Assembly: GCA_021771675.1 (NCBI GenBank)
Contig: JAETOP010000018.1
Location: forward strand, 1 to 44,076
DNA length: 44,076 nucleotides
Direction: 5' to 3'
Source of the DNA: Oscillospiraceae bacterium
Lineage (GTDB): Bacteria; Bacillota_A; Clostridia; Oscillospirales; Oscillospiraceae
Within the stretch, counting starts at the first letter, position 1, and every line of letters begins with the position of its first letter. Both the position numbers and the translations under genes were made by a program. Shown one piece after another: positions 40,122-44,076 of the stretch. The notes under the pieces were generated by a model that did no database searches, was not told where the DNA came from, and was given only the letters and a program-made list of their open reading frames with translations.

Positions 40122-41060
40122 TTATGCGCCCCCTGGCAGGCCCAGCGCAGCGGTGACCAGGATGCCCAGATTATCCCGGTAAATTTCGTCGAACTGACTG
40201 ATGGGCAGGGGATTGACGCCGCTGCCAACCTCAATGGTGAATCCGGGACGGCGGAACTCCTGAATAAACCAGTCCTTGAACCCGGCGAAGCTGGATTCAT
40301 AGGGGGTGTCTTCCACGCTGTAGCCGCTGACCCGGGCAAATTCCTGGGCCAGCTCCTGGGCTCCTTCCACATAGTAGTCCCGGAATTGCCAGTAGATGAT
40401 CTTTCCTTGGGTGTGGTATGCCAGTACGATTCGGGGGTCGACCGCCTGGGTATAATCCGCCAGAGCACGGCTCTCCCGCTGGGTCAGCGGTGCCCTGCCC
40501 ACATAATCCCGGGGGCCTGGACGGTCGTATCCGGCGGCAAATTTGATCTCCCGGGCCATCAGCCACCCGGCGGGATATTGAAGATTCAAATCCACTCCCA
40601 GCAGATTGGCTTTCCAACCCTGGGGGAAGGGAATGCTGGGGAAGAAGGAAGCCAGCGACTGGGCCGCTTCATATTGAAGGGAGTCTGGCGCAATGCCCCC
40701 GGTGACCAGGTCCACGCCGTCCGGGTCCACCATGGGCACGGTATGGATGGTGACGAGATTTTCAATGGTTTTCCCCTCCACCCCCCAGATTTTTCCGCCG
40801 GAGGAGATGGCCTGGGCCAATTCCTCCACGAATTTCAGAAGCAATGGGGCAGTAATCCATTCGTTGGCATGGTGGGCGGCGGTAAACAGCACGTTTCGCT
40901 CTCCCGTCCCGATGACCAAGGTTTTCAGCGGCCGCCCAAAGGCAGTCTCCGTCAATGTTTCACTGCTGCAAAAGGGATAGGCATTCACCAGAGCATCGAT
41001 GGTTTCGCTGCACAGTGCCGCCGTCATGGGTACATCCGTTTTCACAATTGCCAATTTCAT
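40122..41060 (-). CDS. M14-family zinc carboxypeptidase-like protein
   Basis: This 312-residue protein has the zinc motif HHANEW (His64, Glu67), an Asn/Arg-type substrate region (VDLNLQYPAGW), a third metal His in LAYHTQGK and the catalytic Glu in FTIEVGSG. That set fits gamma-D-glutamyl-diamino acid endopeptidases acting on peptidoglycan peptides. No signal peptide is seen, so it may act on recycled muropeptides in the cytoplasm. The start at 41060 follows AGGAGG closely; an ATG at 41087 lies inside the structured repeat and is less likely. Confidence 0.82.
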   Translation of the reverse strand: MKLAIVKTDVPMTAALCSETIDALVNAYPFCSSETLTETAFGRPLKTLVIGTGERNVLFTAAHHANEWITAPLLLKFVEELAQAISSGGKIWGVEGKTIENLVTIHTVPMVDPDGVDLVTGGIAPDSLQYEAAQSLASFFPSIPFPQGWKANLLGVDLNLQYPAGWLMAREIKFAAGYDRPGPRDYVGRAPLTQRESRALADYTQAVDPRIVLAYHTQGKIIYWQFRDYYVEGAQELAQEFARVSGYSVEDTPYESSFAGFKDWFIQEFRRPGFTIEVGSGVNPLPISQFDEIYRDNLGILVTAALGLPGGA

Positions 41061-41071
41061 CGCCTCCTGAT

Positions 41072-41232
41072 GGAAGCGATGAATCAATCGTCTGCGGCTG
41101 AGCAGCAGACCTTTTGCCCCATCTGTGCAGTTTGAAAAGTGGGAAATACACAGAATATTCCCCCACTTTTCAAACTTTCATCTGGGACAAAAACGCTTAC
41201 TGCCAGCTCTTGCCGATTTGATTATCGCTTCC
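41072..41232. repeat. 161-bp structured element, copy 2
   Basis: Same length and layout as the copy at 12148-12308. Outer arms GGAAGCGATGAATCAATCG and CGATTTGATTATCGCTTCC pair. The middle stem pairs TTTTGCCCCA with TGGGACAAAA. The apical stem is a perfect 14 bp (41130-41143 with 41162-41175). Four apical base pairs differ from copy 1, each changed on both sides. It fills the gap between the mnmG stop and the M14 gene's SD. Confidence 0.78.
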
Positions 41233-41267
41233 TAATAGAATATGCGCTGAAATTGGAAAAGGTGCCC

Positions 41268-43133
41268 CTATCGCTGCTCCAAATAGATCAGCAGCACGGC
41301 GATGTCCGCCGGACTGACGCCGGAAATCCGTCCGGCCTGACCGATGGAGCGGGGGCGAATCTGGCTGAGCTTCTGCCTGGCCTCCAGTCGCAGACCGCCG
41401 ATGGCCTCGTAATCCAGATTGTCAGGCAGCAGCCGGGACTCCTCTTTTTTGAATTCCTCCACCTGCTTTTCCTGGCGCAGGAGATACCCGGCGTACTTGA
41501 TTTGAATCTCCACCTCTTCCGTCACCGGCTTTGGCAGCGACAGGCGGCCGGGGTCGAAGGGAGCCAAATCCTGGTAGCCGATCTCCGGCCGCCGGAGCAG
41601 GTCTGCCAGCCGGGCGGAGTTGGAGACGGGAGCGCTTCCCTTGGCGGCCAGCATGCCGTTGAGCGCCTGGCTTCCGGGCAGACCGGTGGCTTCCAGCCGC
41701 TCCCGTTCCCGGCGGACGGCCTCATACTTCTCTTCCACCTGGCGCAGCCGCTCCGGAGGAACCAGGCCGATGTCCGCGCCGATTTTTGTCAGCCGCCAAT
41801 CGGCGTTGTCCTGCCGGTGAAGCAGCCGGTATTCACTGCGGCTGGTCATAATCCGGTAGGGCTCCTCCGTCCCCTTGGTCACCAGATCGTCGATCAGGGT
41901 GCCGATGTAGCTGGTGTCCCGGGTCAGAACCAGGGGCGGTTTTCCCTGGATTTTCAGCGCCGCGTTCACTCCGGCCACCAGCCCCTGGACGGCGGCCTCT
42001 TCATAGCCGGAGGTGCCGTTGAACTGCCCCGCACCGTAAAGACCGGAGACCAGCTTGGTTTCCAGGGTGGGCAGCAGCTGGGTGGGATTGACACATTCGT
42101 ATTCGATGGCATAGGCCGGGCGCATCATCTCAGCGTGTTCCAGGCCGGGAATGGTGTGCAGCATCTGAAGCTGCACATCCTCCGGAAGGCTGGAGGAAAG
42201 ACCCTGGATGTACATCTCTTCAGTGTCCAGCCCACAGGGCTCGATGAAGAGCTGATGCCGGGGCTTGTCGGCAAAGCGGACAATTTTTGTCTCAATGCTG
42301 GGACAGTACCTGGGGCCCACGCCGGAAATGGTTCCGTCGTACATGGGACTGCGGTGGAGATTGGCCCGGATGATTTTGTGGGTTTCTTCGTTGGTGTAGG
42401 TCAGGTAGCACACGGCGGAATTATTCACTTTGTGTTCCGTCCGGAAGGAGAAGGGCTCCACGGTCTCGTCCCCGGGCTGCAATTCCATTTTGGAAAAATC
42501 AATGCTCCGGCGGTTCACCCGGGGCGGTGTCCCGGTTTTGAATCGGCGCAGCTCCAGCCCCAGGGTGCGCAGACTGTCCGCCAGCCCCACGCTGGGGTGC
42601 ATCCCGTCGGGGCCGGAGGGAATGACGCTTTCTCCCGTAATAACGGCGCTGTCCAGATAGGTGCCGGTGGCGATGATTACCGCTTTGGCGCTGTAGCGTG
42701 CTCCCAGCTGGGTGAGAACCCCGGTGACGGCGCCGTTTTCGGTGAATACCTGGGTGATCTGAGCCTGCTTCAGCTCCAAATTCTCCTGCAATTCCAGAGC
42801 GTGCTTCATATAGGCCTTGTAGCGAACCCGGTCGGCCTGGGCCCGAAGGGAATGGACGGCCGGCCCTTTGCCCCGGTTCAGCATCCGGTATTGGATGCAG
42901 CTGGCATCGGCGGCGATGCCCATCTCCCCGCCCAAGGCGTCCAGCTCCCGAACCAGGTGGCCTTTACCGGTGCCTCCAATGGCGGGGTTGCAGGGCATGT
43001 TGCCCACGGCATCCAGATTGATGCTAAAGAGAATGGTGTGCAGTCCCAGTCGGGCAGCGGCCAAGGCGGCTTCGATACCGGCGTGGCCCGCTCCAATGAC
43101 GGCCACGTCGCAGCTGCCTGCGAGATAAGTCAT
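41268..43133 (-). CDS. mnmG: tRNA uridine-34 carboxymethylaminomethyl modification enzyme MnmG
   Basis: This 621-residue FAD protein works with MnmE to modify U34 of several tRNAs. The N-terminal dinucleotide fold has [12 protein letters not shown] (Gly14, Gly16, Gly19). [21 protein letters not shown] and FKTGTPPRV are conserved, with the helical C-terminal domain (RPEIGYQDL, then the KYAGYL region). GGAGG lies before the ATG, which overlaps the trmB stop. mnmE is not in the window. Confidence 0.95.
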   Translation of the reverse strand: MTYLAGSCDVAVIGAGHAGIEAALAAARLGLHTILFSINLDAVGNMPCNPAIGGTGKGHLVRELDALGGEMGIAADASCIQYRMLNRGKGPAVHSLRAQADRVRYKAYMKHALELQENLELKQAQITQVFTENGAVTGVLTQLGARYSAKAVIIATGTYLDSAVITGESVIPSGPDGMHPSVGLADSLRTLGLELRRFKTGTPPRVNRRSIDFSKMELQPGDETVEPFSFRTEHKVNNSAVCYLTYTNEETHKIIRANLHRSPMYDGTISGVGPRYCPSIETKIVRFADKPRHQLFIEPCGLDTEEMYIQGLSSSLPEDVQLQMLHTIPGLEHAEMMRPAYAIEYECVNPTQLLPTLETKLVSGLYGAGQFNGTSGYEEAAVQGLVAGVNAALKIQGKPPLVLTRDTSYIGTLIDDLVTKGTEEPYRIMTSRSEYRLLHRQDNADWRLTKIGADIGLVPPERLRQVEEKYEAVRRERERLEATGLPGSQALNGMLAAKGSAPVSNSARLADLLRRPEIGYQDLAPFDPGRLSLPKPVTEEVEIQIKYAGYLLRQEKQVEEFKKEESRLLPDNLDYEAIGGLRLEARQKLSQIRPRSIGQAGRISGVSPADIAVLLIYLEQR

Positions 43134-43816
43134 TGGACTTCCTCCTCGATGTGCTTCTTTTCCTCCGGAGGCAGGACAAAGGGCTTGCACACCACCTCAC
43201 AGCGGTGGATGGGGGTGCCCAGGGCGTAAAACTTCTCTTCATACCCCGTCATGACTCCCACAATGCCGTCCTTGTGCAGATCATCGGTGAGGTTCTTCAC
43301 CTCCAGCCCGCAGGCGGCAAACTCCTCCAGGGAGAAGGCAAAGAGGGGGGCGTTGTCGGTCTTGAAGTGGAACTCCCCGCCCTCCCGGACCACCCGGCAG
43401 TATTTGTCCAGGAAGCCCCGATGGGTCAGGCGGCGCTTGGCGTTCTTCTTCCGGGGCCAGGGATCGGGAAAATTGATGAACAGACGGTCGATCTCCCTGG
43501 GACCAAAGACGTCCTCCATCATGGCCACATCCATATCGATATAGTATACATTGGTCAGTCCCATGTCCCGGGCCTTTTCCATGGCGACCACCACTGCCTC
43601 CCGGCAGCGTTCCACGGCAATAAGCAGCACATCGGGATTTAATTGGGCGGTTTCAGCGGTGAATTTGCCTTTGCCGCAGCCGACCTCCACCCAAAGCTCG
43701 GTGCAATCCGGTTTCAGGGAGCGCCAATTATTGCGCAGGGAGGCGGGCTCGGCGATCCGGTAGGCGCTGCACCGCTCCATCCGGGGCTCCAGGTTCCGCA
43801 TCTTTCTCATTCTCAT
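43130..43816 (-). CDS. trmB: tRNA (guanine-N7-)-methyltransferase
   Basis: This 228-residue SAM-dependent enzyme makes m7G46 in tRNA. It shows the SAM-binding [10 protein letters not shown] and the signature [24 protein letters not shown] near the C-terminus is typical. The ATG at 43816 lies eight bases after GGAGG; an upstream ATG at 43831 has no SD. It is coupled to mnmG, so two tRNA-modifying genes share a transcript. Confidence 0.94.
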   Translation of the reverse strand: MRMRKMRNLEPRMERCSAYRIAEPASLRNNWRSLKPDCTELWVEVGCGKGKFTAETAQLNPDVLLIAVERCREAVVVAMEKARDMGLTNVYYIDMDVAMMEDVFGPREIDRLFINFPDPWPRKKNAKRRLTHRGFLDKYCRVVREGGEFHFKTDNAPLFAFSLEEFAACGLEVKNLTDDLHKDGIVGVMTGYEEKFYALGTPIHRCEVVCKPFVLPPEEKKHIEEEVQ

Positions 43817-43970
43817 TGGATATTCCTCCATACAAAAGCATACAACCCTCTATTATACAATAAATGAGGCAATTGTCAAAGAAATTTGGTGAAGGAATGC
43901 CGGTTTTGTTGGTGAAGGGAAGCTGCCTGGGTGAGAGCAAAAAAATTTGAGTAAAAAGAGAAAAAAGGGG

Positions 43971-43999
43971 TTGACAAATGGGGCGGGGAGTGGTAATAT
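43971..43999 (+). promoter_or_regulatory. Strong outward promoter at the right edge
   Basis: Perfect TTGACA (43971-43976), a 17-base spacer and TAATAT (43994-43999) with extended TGG. It matches the tRNA-Leu promoter at most positions from -35 to -10. The product lies beyond the window. Confidence 0.75.
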
Positions 44000-44076
44000 A
44001 TGCAAGCTTTCCGATGAACGCCCCCCTGAGAGGGCCGGAGGGGAGCCAAACGGCGAAAAACCTCGAAAAAAGAGAG
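44000..44076 (+). other. Start of an unidentified transcript
   Basis: About 70 bases of leader follow the promoter before the window ends. A short GC-rich inverted pair (GCCCCCC ... GGAGGGG, 44021-44044) is visible, but no start codon with a good SD. A stable RNA or a leader is possible. Confidence 0.35.

Overview
The window looks like a chromosomal segment of a Gram-positive, endospore-forming Bacillota (Clostridia, probably an Oscillospiraceae-like gut bacterium). The reasons are strong AGGAGG-type ribosome binding sites, G+C that appears well above 50%, the sporulation pair yabP-yabQ, lipoproteins with Gram-positive lipoboxes, a Bce-like two-component/ABC module, and dispersed palindromic intergenic repeats. 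The taxonomic call is inference; no rRNA is present.

Layout: (1) 1-3.8 kb, a Fur-family regulator with a zinc/manganese-type ABC importer (znuA-znuC-znuB), then a membrane-tethered XRE regulator. (2) 4.1-9.75 kb, a minus-strand housekeeping and sporulation run: yabP, yabQ, a DivIC-like protein, an S1-domain protein, an SDR reductase, rpiB, prfA, tsaE, tsaB, upp. (3) 9.9-11.7 kb, a DUF308 membrane protein, a phosphopantetheinyl transferase and tatD. (4) 11.7-12.3 kb, gene-free and rich in inverted repeats. (5) 12.4-15.4 kb, larE-larB-larC for the nickel-pincer cofactor plus a C39-like peptidase. (6) 15.5-16.1 kb, a four-helix-bundle protein and tRNA-Gln. (7) 16.2-22.5 kb, a response regulator, kinase, ABC ATPase, large FtsX-type permease and anchored accessory protein. 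(8) 22.7-27.1 kb, a small ferredoxin-thioredoxin-reductase-like protein, tRNA-Leu, and a hybrid kinase coupled to a solute-binding lipoprotein. (9) 27.1-33.1 kb, a TetR-flavoprotein-GNAT operon, an Lsa-like ABC-F gene behind an apparent leader-peptide attenuator, and a TetR-CPBP operon. (10) 33.2-39.2 kb, a complete type II-C CRISPR-Cas locus. (11) 39.3-43.8 kb, minus-strand trmB, mnmG, an M14-type peptidase and a HAD phosphatase. The right edge carries a strong outward promoter whose product lies beyond the window.

The CRISPR-Cas locus has a tracrRNA gene with its own promoter, cas9 (1100 aa), cas1, cas2, and an array of 18 repeats and 17 spacers of exactly 30 nt. The anti-repeat, the terminator next to cas2 and the decay pattern of the last repeat all indicate that crRNAs are read from the minus strand, opposite to the cas genes. 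Each repeat ends (minus strand) in a perfect extended -10 box, so each spacer probably has its own promoter, as described for Neisseria and Campylobacter type II-C arrays.

The most novel-looking signal is a 161-bp structured element present twice (12148-12308 and 41072-41232). It has identical length, conserved connecting sequence and stems that differ by compensatory changes. I do not recognise it as a known RNA family. Other items worth attention are the ABC-F leader peptide with terminator, the hybrid kinase whose only sensible start codon is AUA, and the yabQ frame that runs 197 nt into divIC.
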